Numbered from the stretch's first letter, positions 17,548-26,160 are shown. The stretch: 39,464 nucleotides of DNA from Acidobacteriota bacterium (GCA_021818105.1 JAKAFB010000028.1:1-39464); one strand, 5' to 3'. Numbers and translations: made by a program. Notes: generated from the sequence alone by a model not told the origin.

Positions 17548-18626
17548 TGAAGTACGGATGGAGCAAGCTCGCAATCCTTGTGGCCGCGGCGCTGGCAGCG
17601 CTGAGCGGGGCGGCGCTGGCAGCCGTGCCGGCCATGCCGCACTATCGCTTTGAGAACTTCACGACGGCAAATGGACTGCCGGACAACCATGTGTATGCGG
17701 TGCTGGTGGATGGTGATCGCATCTGGGCGGGAACGAACAACGGCCTGGGGCTTTACGAGAATCACCACTGGAAGACCTTCACCACGAAGGATGGCTTGGC
17801 GCATCGCGCGGTGCTTTCGCTCGCGGTGGATAAACGCACGGGCGATGTGTGGGCTGGGACGATGGGCGGGTTGAGCCGCATCTCCGGCGGTCGCATTGAT
17901 ACATTCACGCAACTCAACTCCGGCCTGAGTAATGACGTGGTGTATGGGGTGTCCATTGAGGGCGAGAACGTGTGGGTGGCGACGGCGGCGGGTGGAAGCA
18001 GGCTGAATCTGCGCACGGGCCAGTGGGACCTCTACAACGAGCGCGACACGCCGATGGTGGAGATCTGGGTGTATGGTGTCTCGGCCACGCCGACGAAGGT
18101 GTATTACGCCGTGTGGGGAAGCGGCGTGCTGGAGTATGACCAGAAGACAAAGCTGTGGGACCGCTATGAGGATCCTGACGGCGAGACCGAGTTGGTTCTG
18201 TTCAAGGACCAGGGACTGATTCATGAGATTACGTCGTCCGTGAGCTATGTGGACAACGTGCTGTGGGTCTCCACTTACTTTGGCGACAGCCGTTATGACG
18301 GTCGCTACTGGCATAATTTCCTGACCAAGGACAGCGGGCTGCCGTCGAACTTTACCAACGTGGTGAAGGGCGTGGATGCCAATCATGCCTGGTTCTGCAC
18401 GGACAAGGGGTTGGCCTATTACGACGGGAAAAACTGGGCTGTCTATCGCCCATCGCTAACCACGGGCAAGCCGGAGATGATGGTGCGCGATGCACAGGGG
18501 CACGTCACGGAGGTTCCGGTAACGACCGCGCCGGCACACAACTACATCAACAACATTGATTTTCAGGGCGGCGACATCTGGGTTGCCACTTCCAAGGGTT
18601 TAAGTCACGGAATTCTTCAACACTAG
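17544..18626 (+). CDS. secreted two-component-regulator-type beta-propeller protein
   Basis: A 360-aa protein with a clear signal peptide ([21 protein letters not shown]). The rest is beta-propeller repeats of the kind found in the sensor part of hybrid two-component systems (Reg_prop), each with a Trp-rich strand: [64 protein letters not shown]. There is no transmembrane anchor, kinase or output domain, so it is a free-standing exported propeller. It overlaps the peroxidase stop by 4 bp, which argues for stoichiometric or functional partnership. It could bind the ligand of the neighbouring receptor or be a substrate or scaffold for the peroxidase; neither is shown. RidA follows after 20 bp. 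Confidence 0.8.
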   Translation: MMKYGWSKLAILVAAALAALSGAALAAVPAMPHYRFENFTTANGLPDNHVYAVLVDGDRIWAGTNNGLGLYENHHWKTFTTKDGLAHRAVLSLAVDKRTGDVWAGTMGGLSRISGGRIDTFTQLNSGLSNDVVYGVSIEGENVWVATAAGGSRLNLRTGQWDLYNERDTPMVEIWVYGVSATPTKVYYAVWGSGVLEYDQKTKLWDRYEDPDGETELVLFKDQGLIHEITSSVSYVDNVLWVSTYFGDSRYDGRYWHNFLTKDSGLPSNFTNVVKGVDANHAWFCTDKGLAYYDGKNWAVYRPSLTTGKPEMMVRDAQGHVTEVPVTTAPAHNYINNIDFQGGDIWVATSKGLSHGILQH

Positions 18627-18646
18627 GGGAACAAGGAGCCATCATC

Positions 18647-19147
18647 ATGACTGCACTTACCGAGATTCTGGAGTCCATTGCGCACGCACCGGTGAAGAAG
18701 CGCGCGATTACCAATCACAAGGTTCTCAACGAGGCCTACTGCTACGGCAAGCCGAGTTCCTTTTCGCGCGGCATGCGCATTGACCTGAACGGCCTGACTA
18801 TTTTGCTGATTTCCGGTACGGCCTCCATCGACGAGAACGGCGTGAGCGTGCACATTGGGGACTTCCGGGCCCAGATGCGGCGGACGCTGACCAATATCAC
18901 CGCGCTGCTGGAGAGCGAAGGCTGCACGTGGCACGACATTGTGCGCACGACGTGTTACCTGCGTGATATCGATCGCGATTACGACGCCTTCAACGAAGAG
19001 CGCACTGCCTTCTTCAAGGAGCAGGGGCTTGATCCACTGCCGGCATCGACAGGCATCCAGGCCAAGCTGTGCCGCCCTGAGCTGCTGGTGGAAATTGAAG
19101 CCATTGCGATGTTCCGCACAGACAAGGAAGCCAGCAACAAGGAGTAG
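18647..19147 (+). CDS. RidA/YjgF/UK114-family protein, atypical active site
   Basis: A 166-aa cytoplasmic protein of the Rid family, which forms trimers with clefts that bind small carbonyl or imine compounds; RidA proper hydrolyses reactive enamines/imines. The family core is clear: LLISGTASIDENG, MRRTLTNITALLESEGCTWHDIVRTTCYLRD, LVEIEAIA. The residue equivalent to the catalytic Arg of E. coli RidA (PARS, Arg105) appears to be Ser here (LPASTGIQ), as in several Rid subgroups without imine hydrolase activity. The protein is longer than the usual 125-130 aa owing to an N-terminal extension of about 30 residues. AAGGAG lies about 9 nt before ATG 18647. Between the propeller and the receptor gene, it is the only clearly cytoplasmic member of the operon besides DAHP synthase. 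Confidence 0.88.
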   Translation: MTALTEILESIAHAPVKKRAITNHKVLNEAYCYGKPSSFSRGMRIDLNGLTILLISGTASIDENGVSVHIGDFRAQMRRTLTNITALLESEGCTWHDIVRTTCYLRDIDRDYDAFNEERTAFFKEQGLDPLPASTGIQAKLCRPELLVEIEAIAMFRTDKEASNKE

Positions 19148-19152
19148 CCGGT

Positions 19153-21123
19153 ATGCGCAGGAAAGTGTTGTGGGCAGCAGCGTGTGTATGTGCTGCGGGA
19201 CTTGCAGTAGGCACGGCGGGACAGAGTGCGAGCAAGGGCGCGGCGACATGCTCCTGCGGAGCGCATCCGCCGGGGCCGCCGAAGGACCGCGTGGTTGAAC
19301 CGTATGCAGGCGAACCGGCTGACATGAGCCCGTTTGTAAACTATTCGAAGCCGTACTATCTCAACTACACGACTCCGAATATATTTCCAGGGCCAGGACG
19401 GGACGAAACGGATCCAAAGAATCTGAAGGAGGTGCGCATCGGATTTTACGCGCCGATTGAGCACAGTCCCGAAGAAGTCTACGGACAGCGGATGCTGCAC
19501 GGCGCGCAACTGGCCGTGGAAGAGGCCAACGCGCGGGGTGGCTACGGTGGCAAGCCCTTCAAACTGATGCTGCACAACGACTACGACAACTGGCAGGCAC
19601 AAGCTGCCTATGGCCCTGACCGCGCTACAGATCCAGACATCTGGGGATCGCCCTCAGACGTCATTGTGAAGATGATCTACGACGACGAGGACTGGGCGGT
19701 TTTCGGATCGATCAGTTCTGAGTCAACGCACATCATTCTGCGCGTGGCGCTGAAGGCCGAGATTCCAATTGTGAATTCAGCGTCCACGGACCCGACGATT
19801 CCTGAAACCTATATCCCGTGGTACTTCACGGATCTGCAGGATGATCGCGTGCAGTGCTACACGCTGGCGCGTCGCATCTTTACGGATCTTGGCCTGAAGC
19901 GCATTGCCATTCTGAGGGTGAACAACCGTTACGGACGCATGGGCGTAGGCAAGCTGCGCGATGCGGCGCGGCGGCTGGGGCATCCCGTGGTCATCGAGCA
20001 GAAGTTCATGGCCGGAGACACGGACTACACAAAGCAGTTAAAGAATATTCAGGCGTCTCGCGTGGATGCGATTGTGCTGTGGACGGATGAGATTCCCGCA
20101 GCAAACATCCTGAAGCAGATGAAGGCCCTGGGCATGAAGCAGCGTGTGTTCGGCTCCTATCGCACGCTGGGCCCGGACTTTCTGGCTGCTGCGGGTCCTG
20201 TGGCGGAAGGCTTTGAAGCGGTGTTTCCCTACGACCCTACACGCAAGGATCCGCTCTGGGTCGAGTTCAACCAGCGGTTCGAGGCTCGCTACCATGAACC
20301 GCCGGAGCAGTTTGCATCGCTGGCCTATGACGCAATGAACATGCTGCTGGATTCCATTTGCAAGGCAGGGTTGAGCCGGGTGCGCATTCACGACGCGCTG
20401 GCAGACATCCAGGAATACGACGGCGTGACGGGACACATGGTATTTGACCCGAACCAGAAGAACGTTGCGCCCATGTACATTGGCACAGTGCATAACGGCA
20501 CAGTGACGTACCGGCTGCAGACGATGGAGAAGACGCAGCCAACGGCGCAGAAAGCAGCGGCACCACCGGCTGGGGCTGAGCCCTATGCACGCGTGGGCGA
20601 GGACGGTGTGGAATACCTGGGACCGAAATTGCCGAACGAGCCGGCAGGGCCGGTGCGCGTGGTGCTGTTCGGCCCCAAGGCTGCTGCGGTGGCGACGTCT
20701 GCGGAGATGAAGAAGACGCTGGCGGAGGCGGCGCAGAGTGGCAAGCGCGTGGAACTCGTGCCTGTTGCCAGCGATCAGAACTGGGGCGCTGCCTCAACGC
20801 AACTGGTACATGCGTTGTGGGATGAGCATGCGCTGGCAATTGTGGCACTGGATCGCAGCGCCGCGCACTTGTCAGAGCAACTTGCACTCAAGGCATTTGT
20901 GCCCGTGGTGGCGCTCAGCGACGACAGAACACTAACGGAGGTGAACGTGCCCTGGATCTTCCGCCTGCCGGAGTCCACTGCCCCGGCTGCTGCGCTGCAT
21001 CTCGTGGAGACTGCTGTTGCCCGCAGCGGCGCGAATGCTGAGAAGCTGCGCGATGTGTTGGCTTCCGGATCTGAGGTGGCGGGGATGGCGTTCACACCCA
21101 CAGGCGAGCCGCGCGGGCATTAG
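19153..21123 (+). CDS. ABC-type (LivJ-like) extracellular ligand-binding receptor with partly duplicated lobe
   Basis: A 656-aa exported type I periplasmic binding protein. The signal peptide (VLWAAACVCAAGLAVGTAG) is followed by a short CSCGAHPP motif and a Pro/Tyr-rich linker. The receptor domain (about 94-450) begins VRIGFYAPIEHSPEEVYG and contains GAQLAVEEANARGG, DWAVFGSISSESTHI and ADT-like GDTDYTKQL. Typical LivJ-like receptors are about 370-400 aa. The extra 200 residues include a second copy of the lobe I segment: residues 177-233 and 557-612 align (ALKAEIPIVNSAS...IPWYF versus ALKAFVPVVALSD...VPWIF). No ABC permease or ATPase is adjacent, so it may sense or scavenge rather than transport. 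AAGGAG overlaps the RidA stop and serves this start. Last gene of the operon, followed by a strong hairpin. Confidence 0.85.
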   Translation: MRRKVLWAAACVCAAGLAVGTAGQSASKGAATCSCGAHPPGPPKDRVVEPYAGEPADMSPFVNYSKPYYLNYTTPNIFPGPGRDETDPKNLKEVRIGFYAPIEHSPEEVYGQRMLHGAQLAVEEANARGGYGGKPFKLMLHNDYDNWQAQAAYGPDRATDPDIWGSPSDVIVKMIYDDEDWAVFGSISSESTHIILRVALKAEIPIVNSASTDPTIPETYIPWYFTDLQDDRVQCYTLARRIFTDLGLKRIAILRVNNRYGRMGVGKLRDAARRLGHPVVIEQKFMAGDTDYTKQLKNIQASRVDAIVLWTDEIPAANILKQMKALGMKQRVFGSYRTLGPDFLAAAGPVAEGFEAVFPYDPTRKDPLWVEFNQRFEARYHEPPEQFASLAYDAMNMLLDSICKAGLSRVRIHDALADIQEYDGVTGHMVFDPNQKNVAPMYIGTVHNGTVTYRLQTMEKTQPTAQKAAAPPAGAEPYARVGEDGVEYLGPKLPNEPAGPVRVVLFGPKAAAVATSAEMKKTLAEAAQSGKRVELVPVASDQNWGAASTQLVHALWDEHALAIVALDRSAAHLSEQLALKAFVPVVALSDDRTLTEVNVPWIFRLPESTAPAAALHLVETAVARSGANAEKLRDVLASGSEVAGMAFTPTGEPRGH

Positions 21124-21142
21124 GTCCAGCGGCAGTACAGAA

Positions 21143-21181
21143 AACGACAAAGGACAGCCCGAAAGGCTGTCCTTTGTCGTT
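21143..21181. terminator. bidirectional 17-bp hairpin between convergent genes
   Basis: AACGACAAAGGACAGCC (21143-21159) pairs without mismatch with GGCTGTCCTTTGTCGTT (21165-21181) around a CGAAA loop. It sits 20 bp after the receptor gene stop and 29 bp before the stop of the convergent porin gene. A/T-rich stem bases on each side can act as U-tracts in either direction. Confidence 0.85.
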
Positions 21182-21209
21182 GCAGCGGCTTTGTGTGCGC
21201 CGCGTGTGG

Positions 21210-22982
21210 TTACGGCAGGTAATAGCGGAACGAGGTCCAGAACATGTTATCAACGCCTTTGGCGCCGCCGCCGGGGTTGGTGGTGCCACCATTGCCGGAC
21301 CAGAGGTCGCGCTGGAATCGGCTGTACTGCAGGCCCATGCGCAGGCCGCCCTTGGGACCCTTGTAGAAGTAGTACCAGTCGCCGACGGTGAATTCCTGCA
21401 CATCCTTGTTGTTGGCAGTGCAGTGTGCTGGGGCTGATGGGTTGAACGAGCCGCCGGTTGTGGGCTCGACGTTACAGCCGGTCATATCGGCGTCATAGGT
21501 GCCGTAGCCGACCTGCTTTCCGCCCGAGACGGTGTAGTCACGGCCGATGTAGTCGCCGCCATAGTTGAAGTAGAGATTCAGGCGCGCGGTGGGGTTCATC
21601 TCTAGCGTGCTGAGCGTCGAGAAGCCGTGCAGCGGAGAGATGCTTCCGTCGGGGCGAAGCGTGATATCGGCGATGGTGGAGGATCCGTAACGACCCACGC
21701 CAGTGCCGTAAAGGCCCTTCATGCCGACTGTGACCTTGTTGTTGAAGAGCGGTCCGCGGAAGCCGCCGCCGATGCCGCCGCCGACTTTGGTGTCGTTGTA
21801 AGGCGTGCCGCCGGTGGGATAGATGCGGTCACGGAAGAAGCGGCCGATGCCGAACAGTTCCCAGTGGCCCCAGCCGGGCTCGACGGCCACCTTGGCAACC
21901 ATGTCAGGAGCCGCGTTGAAGGAGTAGTTGGCGGTGGGATTGTAGAGGCCGCCACCGGCGCCGGCTGAGCCAATGAGGAGATTGGTGGGCAGTCCAGAAC
22001 CGGCAGGATTGAGGGTTTGGGCATTCTCAGCCGAAGCACCCACGAAGAACTTGTTGCTGATGTCCTTCGTCACGCGGAAGCTGTATTGCCGCGTCCAGAC
22101 GAAGCCAGCTTCGTACTGGGGATCGATGGTTGCCGGCAGAATCTCGGATCCGCGCTGGAGTCCCTTGGTGGTTTCAGCGACAAGCGACCAACCTTGACCG
22201 CCGGAGAAGTCCCATCCGTTGTTCATCCGCACATCGGCCCACAGCTGACGCTGGCGTAGCACGTAGCTGTTGGACTGGTTGTTGTTGGAGGTGATGCCGG
22301 TACCGAGCCAGTCCATCTCGTAGTAGGCGCTGAGGGTCATGCTATTGAGCTTTCCGATCGCCTTGAGGGCCAGGCGCGACTGGCGGCCGGATCCCTGGAA
22401 CTCGCTCATCTGTGCCGCATCGGAATTCTGGAGCGGAACGCCGGTGAACGGGGTGTTCAGGCCGCCGCCCGTGGCGCCCTGGCGCCACACGGTTTCAGCC
22501 GCGATGAAGGAGCCGGTGGGCGAGAGCGTGATGCCCTTGAAGTGAATCTCGTCAGGGCTCGCGATGGCCTTCTTGATCTGAGTGGTTTCTTCCGTGAAAC
22601 TGGAGACGACGGAAGCGTTCGCATCCTTCATCTCATTCACCGTGCTCTTCAGCGTATTCACCGCGCCGGCGTTCTCAGTGACAGCCTGCTGCTGTGCGTC
22701 TGCAGCGGCCTGAGCCTTGGCGGCAGCGGCTTCAGCGTCGGTTGCCTTCTGCTGTGCCTGCTTCAGCTCGGCATCCTTTTCTGCAAGGCTGGACTTGAGG
22801 CTGTTGATCTGGTTTTGCAGCTCGTCGCGCAGTTGCTGAATCTGGTCTTCAACCGACGGCTTTGCGGGCTTCTTTGCCTCATGCTTGCTGGCAGGCGCCG
22901 GGGCAGCGCCTGCAAAGGCATACGAGCCAACAAGTGTGGCCGCCAGTGTTGCGATGGCAGCGGATTTCAGACTGAAGTTCAT
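21210..22982 (-). CDS. outer-membrane porin with N-terminal coiled coil
   Basis: About 590 aa. A signal peptide (LKSAAIATLAATLVGSYAFAGA) precedes a Lys/Pro-rich stretch and a long Ala/Gln/Lys coiled coil (about 45-130: QIQQLRDELQNQINSLKSSL...). That leads into a large beta-barrel (about 150-590) rich in alternating aromatic/polar strands and Gly/Asn turns, for example LRQRQLWADVRMNNGWDFSGG and WTSFRYYLP at the C-terminus. The layout resembles acidobacterial porins related to OprO/OprP-type or DcaP-like proteins, in which the coiled coil can trimerise or span the periplasm. Start ATG 22982 was chosen for GAGAGG about 5 nt upstream and the signal peptide. It has its own transcription unit, ending at the hairpin shared with the receptor operon. 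Substrate unknown. Confidence 0.82.
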   Translation of the reverse strand: MNFSLKSAAIATLAATLVGSYAFAGAAPAPASKHEAKKPAKPSVEDQIQQLRDELQNQINSLKSSLAEKDAELKQAQQKATDAEAAAAKAQAAADAQQQAVTENAGAVNTLKSTVNEMKDANASVVSSFTEETTQIKKAIASPDEIHFKGITLSPTGSFIAAETVWRQGATGGGLNTPFTGVPLQNSDAAQMSEFQGSGRQSRLALKAIGKLNSMTLSAYYEMDWLGTGITSNNNQSNSYVLRQRQLWADVRMNNGWDFSGGQGWSLVAETTKGLQRGSEILPATIDPQYEAGFVWTRQYSFRVTKDISNKFFVGASAENAQTLNPAGSGLPTNLLIGSAGAGGGLYNPTANYSFNAAPDMVAKVAVEPGWGHWELFGIGRFFRDRIYPTGGTPYNDTKVGGGIGGGFRGPLFNNKVTVGMKGLYGTGVGRYGSSTIADITLRPDGSISPLHGFSTLSTLEMNPTARLNLYFNYGGDYIGRDYTVSGGKQVGYGTYDADMTGCNVEPTTGGSFNPSAPAHCTANNKDVQEFTVGDWYYFYKGPKGGLRMGLQYSRFQRDLWSGNGGTTNPGGGAKGVDNMFWTSFRYYLP

Positions 22983-23322
22983 TGGGCCTCTCATTTCCCT
23001 TTCGCAAGTACTTGAATCGCGACTGCGTCTGATTGCCTGCAGGCGGCAGTCTTGTCTGGGCATTCCTTTTGGAGATGCGGGTGCACAGATGAATCCGAAC
23101 AGTCCCGAAAGACAGCTATGCTGAACTTGTTGTGACCGTTGCTAAGGGAAGACTCGCAAAGTTGTATGAATATATGACTAATTCACAGAGTTTTAATACT
23201 TATAGGTGGGTAAATTGGCGGGAAGATATTGTGAAAGGAATGTGAATTCACATTCCTTTCACAATGCACCAGTATGGTCGGATGCTCGATGCGAGGCTGT
23301 TCGGAAAAGACTTAAGGATGAA
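22983..23322. promoter_or_regulatory. 340-bp intergenic region upstream of the porin gene
   Basis: It holds the porin promoter/leader and the 3' end of the PIG-L gene transcript. The 23150-23230 part is AT-rich, as expected for a promoter. No gene-like frame is seen. The 38-bp palindrome is listed separately. I could not fix a -35/-10 pair with confidence. Confidence 0.5.
23228..23265. repeat. 38-bp perfect palindrome
   Basis: ATTGTGAAAGGAATGTGAA is followed directly by its exact reverse complement, centred on GAATTC between 23246 and 23247, with no loop. It lies 57 bp past the stop of the PIG-L gene and about 245 bp before the porin start. It contains TGTGAATTCACA and outer TTGTGAAAG/CTTTCACAA arms. 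It may be a terminator for the PIG-L gene, an operator for the porin gene, or both. No U-run follows on the minus strand. Confidence 0.8.
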
Positions 23323-26160
23323 TTACTCTTTGCCTGCGCTTAGTAAGTTGGCAAGCAAGCGGTAAGATCCTGGGACTAACTCAGGAAGCTGCCGATAGAG
23401 GGCATAGGCAACGTAGATATAGGTTCCCTTGCCGGGGTGTGTGACGAGCAGGCCGCCGCGTTGCGGGTCCTGGCCCGCATCGGCGGTCTCAGTGAGCGCG
23501 GTGTAGCCGGAGTCCCACGAATCGAGGAAGGAGTGGCCACGCTCTTCCACCCATCCGTTGAAGTCGGCGGTGGTGATGGCATTGGGCCAGGTGAGCAGGG
23601 GGTTCGATGGAGCCAGCAGCTTGACGGGGGTTTGCTCATCCACAACGCGCTCGGGCATGCGGTTGCCCATGGAGAGCGGCAAGGGAGCGGGGAAGTTCGC
23701 GCTTTGATACTGGACGATGACGGTGCCACCGTTGCGCACAAATTCGCCCAGGCGGGGCTGGATGGCCGCGAGTTCGGGACGCACGGAGTAGGCGCGGATG
23801 CCGATGACAATGACGTTCCATGCGGAGAGATTGGCTGAGCGCAGCTCGGTGGGTGTGAGCAGGTGTGGTGTGACGCCCATGCCCTCGATGGCCTCCGGTA
23901 CGAGGTCTCCGGTGCCCATCACGTAGCCGATGCGCAGGCCAGGGGCAAGCTTTACGTCCACTTTGCGGGTGAGCAGCGTGGCAGGTTTGTACTGGTTGTA
24001 AGGACGAAGGCCAGGGTAGCCAACGCTCTGCCAGCCGGTCTGATAGGTGTGGCCAGCGGAATGAGCGACGGCCTGAATGGTGTACTCGCCGGGGGAGGTA
24101 GAGGCAGGCGTGACGGAGAAGACGATTGGATCCGTATCGCCCGCTGCGGAGCGCTTGAATTCAGCCTCGGCCGGGATGGACGTCCAGCCTGCGGGCAGCT
24201 TAAGCTCCACTGTGCCGGAGGCCGCGCCTTCGGTGTGGACGGTGACCCGGATGGGCAATGCGCTGCCATCGAGGGGCAGGATGCGGGCCGAGGGATCGAT
24301 GCGCACGCCGATGGCGGGCGTGACGACGAGTGGTTCATAAATGCCGCCGGGCCCGGTGACGCGGTCGAGCGTCTGCACAACCTTGCCGATGCGGATGGGC
24401 AGGCCGTTGAAGGTGAATTCAGCCCAGGCGGCGAGCGGATAGGGCGCGAAGGAGCGACCGCGCCAGACGGGGTTGGAGATGTCGTAGTAAGGTTGCTCGA
24501 TGGAAGGCCGCGTGAAGTAGGGCGCAGTGGGCTCGGCATTCTCTGGCACGTGCACGGTGAAGATGGTATCCGCGGTGGCAGCGGTTGCGGTGGGAGCGCC
24601 GCTGAGGATGTCGCTCTTCCAAGGGCTGCCGGTGAAGCTCTCAAGCCAGATGCTTTCGATACGTGTTGCTATGGTGGCCTGTGCGGCATGCACGCGGACA
24701 CGGAACAGCTCACCGGGCGAGATGATGCGCGGGGTCGTATCTGCGGAATTGCCGCGGAAGCCGCCTTCCGACGCTTGAGACTCGTTGGTGCGGAAGGCAA
24801 TCATGTCGAGGCCGAGAAGATCGGCGAGGGCGGACTGAAACTGGCTGATCTTTGCGTCGAGTTCCAGCAGCAAGCCTGCCTTTGCCTGGGTATCGAGAGC
24901 GCTGCCGGCGACTTGGGCACGCAGGTCGAGGGTTTGCCGATACATGGGCGTGAGATTGCCTGCGGCTTCCACGCCAACTTGGCCCTTGCGCTTCGCTGCA
25001 AACTGCTGGATGCCGGTGCTGATCTGGCGCAGGCCGGTGGTGAGCCACTCGGGCGGATTGCTGGTGACAAGGTAGGCGAGGCCGGCGAGGCTGGTGTCAA
25101 TGTTGACCTGTGTGTTCTGGAAGAGACTGTGCGCGGGCTCCTGTGCTCCGGCAGCGCCGCTTTTGGCGATGGGCGCTACGGCCCATAGGTGATAGCGCGA
25201 TGTGGCTGGGCCGCTGAGCGAAGGATTGGCGCCGCCATTCTGCGACTTTTGCTCTCCCCAGCCCTCACGAGCAATTTGCGTGTAGCTACGGCCGAGCGTG
25301 GAATCCCATGTGCCGACGGGAATGGTGACATCTGTGGAAGGAGCCCCCTCGATCCATTGGCCGGTGACGTAGTTATGAAAGCGCGCGGGCGCCCATTTGC
25401 CGGTGGCGTAGTCAAACATGCCCTTCTGCGTGATGGGCGCGAAGGGAACCATGGAGTAAACGGCGAGCGGCTGCCAGGGCTGCAGGCCCTGCTTGAGCTG
25501 ATCGGGGAAGACGGTGGGATCAGCGGCGGCCTTGAAGACCTCCTGCGCAATTTCGCCGGAGACCTGGTGCTGGCCGTGGCCGTCAGAGACGGCGCCGGAG
25601 AAAGTGGCCACGATGACCTGCGGGCGGACGCGCCGCACGGCGAGCACTGCGTCATAAAGGACACGGTCGTGTCCCCAGCGGGCGAAGGATTCCTCCTGCG
25701 TTTTCGAGAAGCCGAAGTCAGCTTCAGTGCCCCAGAGCTGATGGACGCCGTAGTATTCGCCGGCCTTGAGCAGTTCATTGGTGCGGATGAGGCCCAGTGC
25801 GTCGTACGTGTCCGCGGACATCGCATTCTGGCCGCCTTCGCCGCGGGTGAGCGTGAAGAGCGTGACGCGCGCGCCGAGTCCGCGTGAGAGCCAGGTGAGC
25901 AGCGCGCCATCTTCGTCGTCTGGGTGTGCGACGATCATGAGAACACTGGCTGTGGTGCCGAGGTGCTTGAGGTCCTGTTCCAGCGCGGCTTGGCCGCGGT
26001 CTTCGGGCAAAGGCAACGCAATGGACGTGGGCTCGGCGGAAGGGATCGGTGCAGGGCGCGCGTCCTGCTGTGCTGCGAAGAGTGGGTTTGCGACTGCGGC
26101 GATGAGGCTCGCGAGGGCCGCCGACACTACTGTACGTTGAACTCTCTCGGCAAGAAACAT
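23323..26160 (-). CDS. secreted PIG-L (LmbE-like) deacetylase with C-terminal ThuA/GATase-like domain
   Basis: About 945 aa, exported (QRTVVSAALASLIAAVANPLFA signal). The N-terminal domain is PIG-L/LmbE: a zinc motif AHPDDEDGAL near residue 78, TRGEGGQNA, LIRTNELLKAGEYYGV and the distal DGHGQHQVSGEIAQEVF. The family deacetylates N-acetylglucosamine-type or related substrates using zinc. The middle (about 450-720) is beta-rich and includes an NPCBM/NEW2-like stretch (EYTIQAVAHSAG). The last 200 residues have a flavodoxin/glutamine-amidotransferase-like fold reminiscent of ThuA (NVIVIGIRAYSVRPEL, FVRNGGTVIVQY). Start is the ATG at 26160. The gene is divergent from the APC permease, with only 39 bp between starts. 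Large PIG-L proteins of this type are frequent in Acidobacteriota; substrate unknown. Confidence 0.85.
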   Translation of the reverse strand: MFLAERVQRTVVSAALASLIAAVANPLFAAQQDARPAPIPSAEPTSIALPLPEDRGQAALEQDLKHLGTTASVLMIVAHPDDEDGALLTWLSRGLGARVTLFTLTRGEGGQNAMSADTYDALGLIRTNELLKAGEYYGVHQLWGTEADFGFSKTQEESFARWGHDRVLYDAVLAVRRVRPQVIVATFSGAVSDGHGQHQVSGEIAQEVFKAAADPTVFPDQLKQGLQPWQPLAVYSMVPFAPITQKGMFDYATGKWAPARFHNYVTGQWIEGAPSTDVTIPVGTWDSTLGRSYTQIAREGWGEQKSQNGGANPSLSGPATSRYHLWAVAPIAKSGAAGAQEPAHSLFQNTQVNIDTSLAGLAYLVTSNPPEWLTTGLRQISTGIQQFAAKRKGQVGVEAAGNLTPMYRQTLDLRAQVAGSALDTQAKAGLLLELDAKISQFQSALADLLGLDMIAFRTNESQASEGGFRGNSADTTPRIISPGELFRVRVHAAQATIATRIESIWLESFTGSPWKSDILSGAPTATAATADTIFTVHVPENAEPTAPYFTRPSIEQPYYDISNPVWRGRSFAPYPLAAWAEFTFNGLPIRIGKVVQTLDRVTGPGGIYEPLVVTPAIGVRIDPSARILPLDGSALPIRVTVHTEGAASGTVELKLPAGWTSIPAEAEFKRSAAGDTDPIVFSVTPASTSPGEYTIQAVAHSAGHTYQTGWQSVGYPGLRPYNQYKPATLLTRKVDVKLAPGLRIGYVMGTGDLVPEAIEGMGVTPHLLTPTELRSANLSAWNVIVIGIRAYSVRPELAAIQPRLGEFVRNGGTVIVQYQSANFPAPLPLSMGNRMPERVVDEQTPVKLLAPSNPLLTWPNAITTADFNGWVEERGHSFLDSWDSGYTALTETADAGQDPQRGGLLVTHPGKGTYIYVAYALYRQLPELVPGSYRLLANLLSAGKE

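Noticed and set aside
21143..21181. Perfect hairpin as an unusual element
   Set aside because: Position between convergent stop codons explains it as a bidirectional terminator.
23863..25188. Long plus-strand open frame (441 codons) opposite the PIG-L gene
   Set aside because: Gly/Asp/Ala-rich composition typical of antisense in GC-rich DNA; the minus-strand PIG-L frame has clear motifs.
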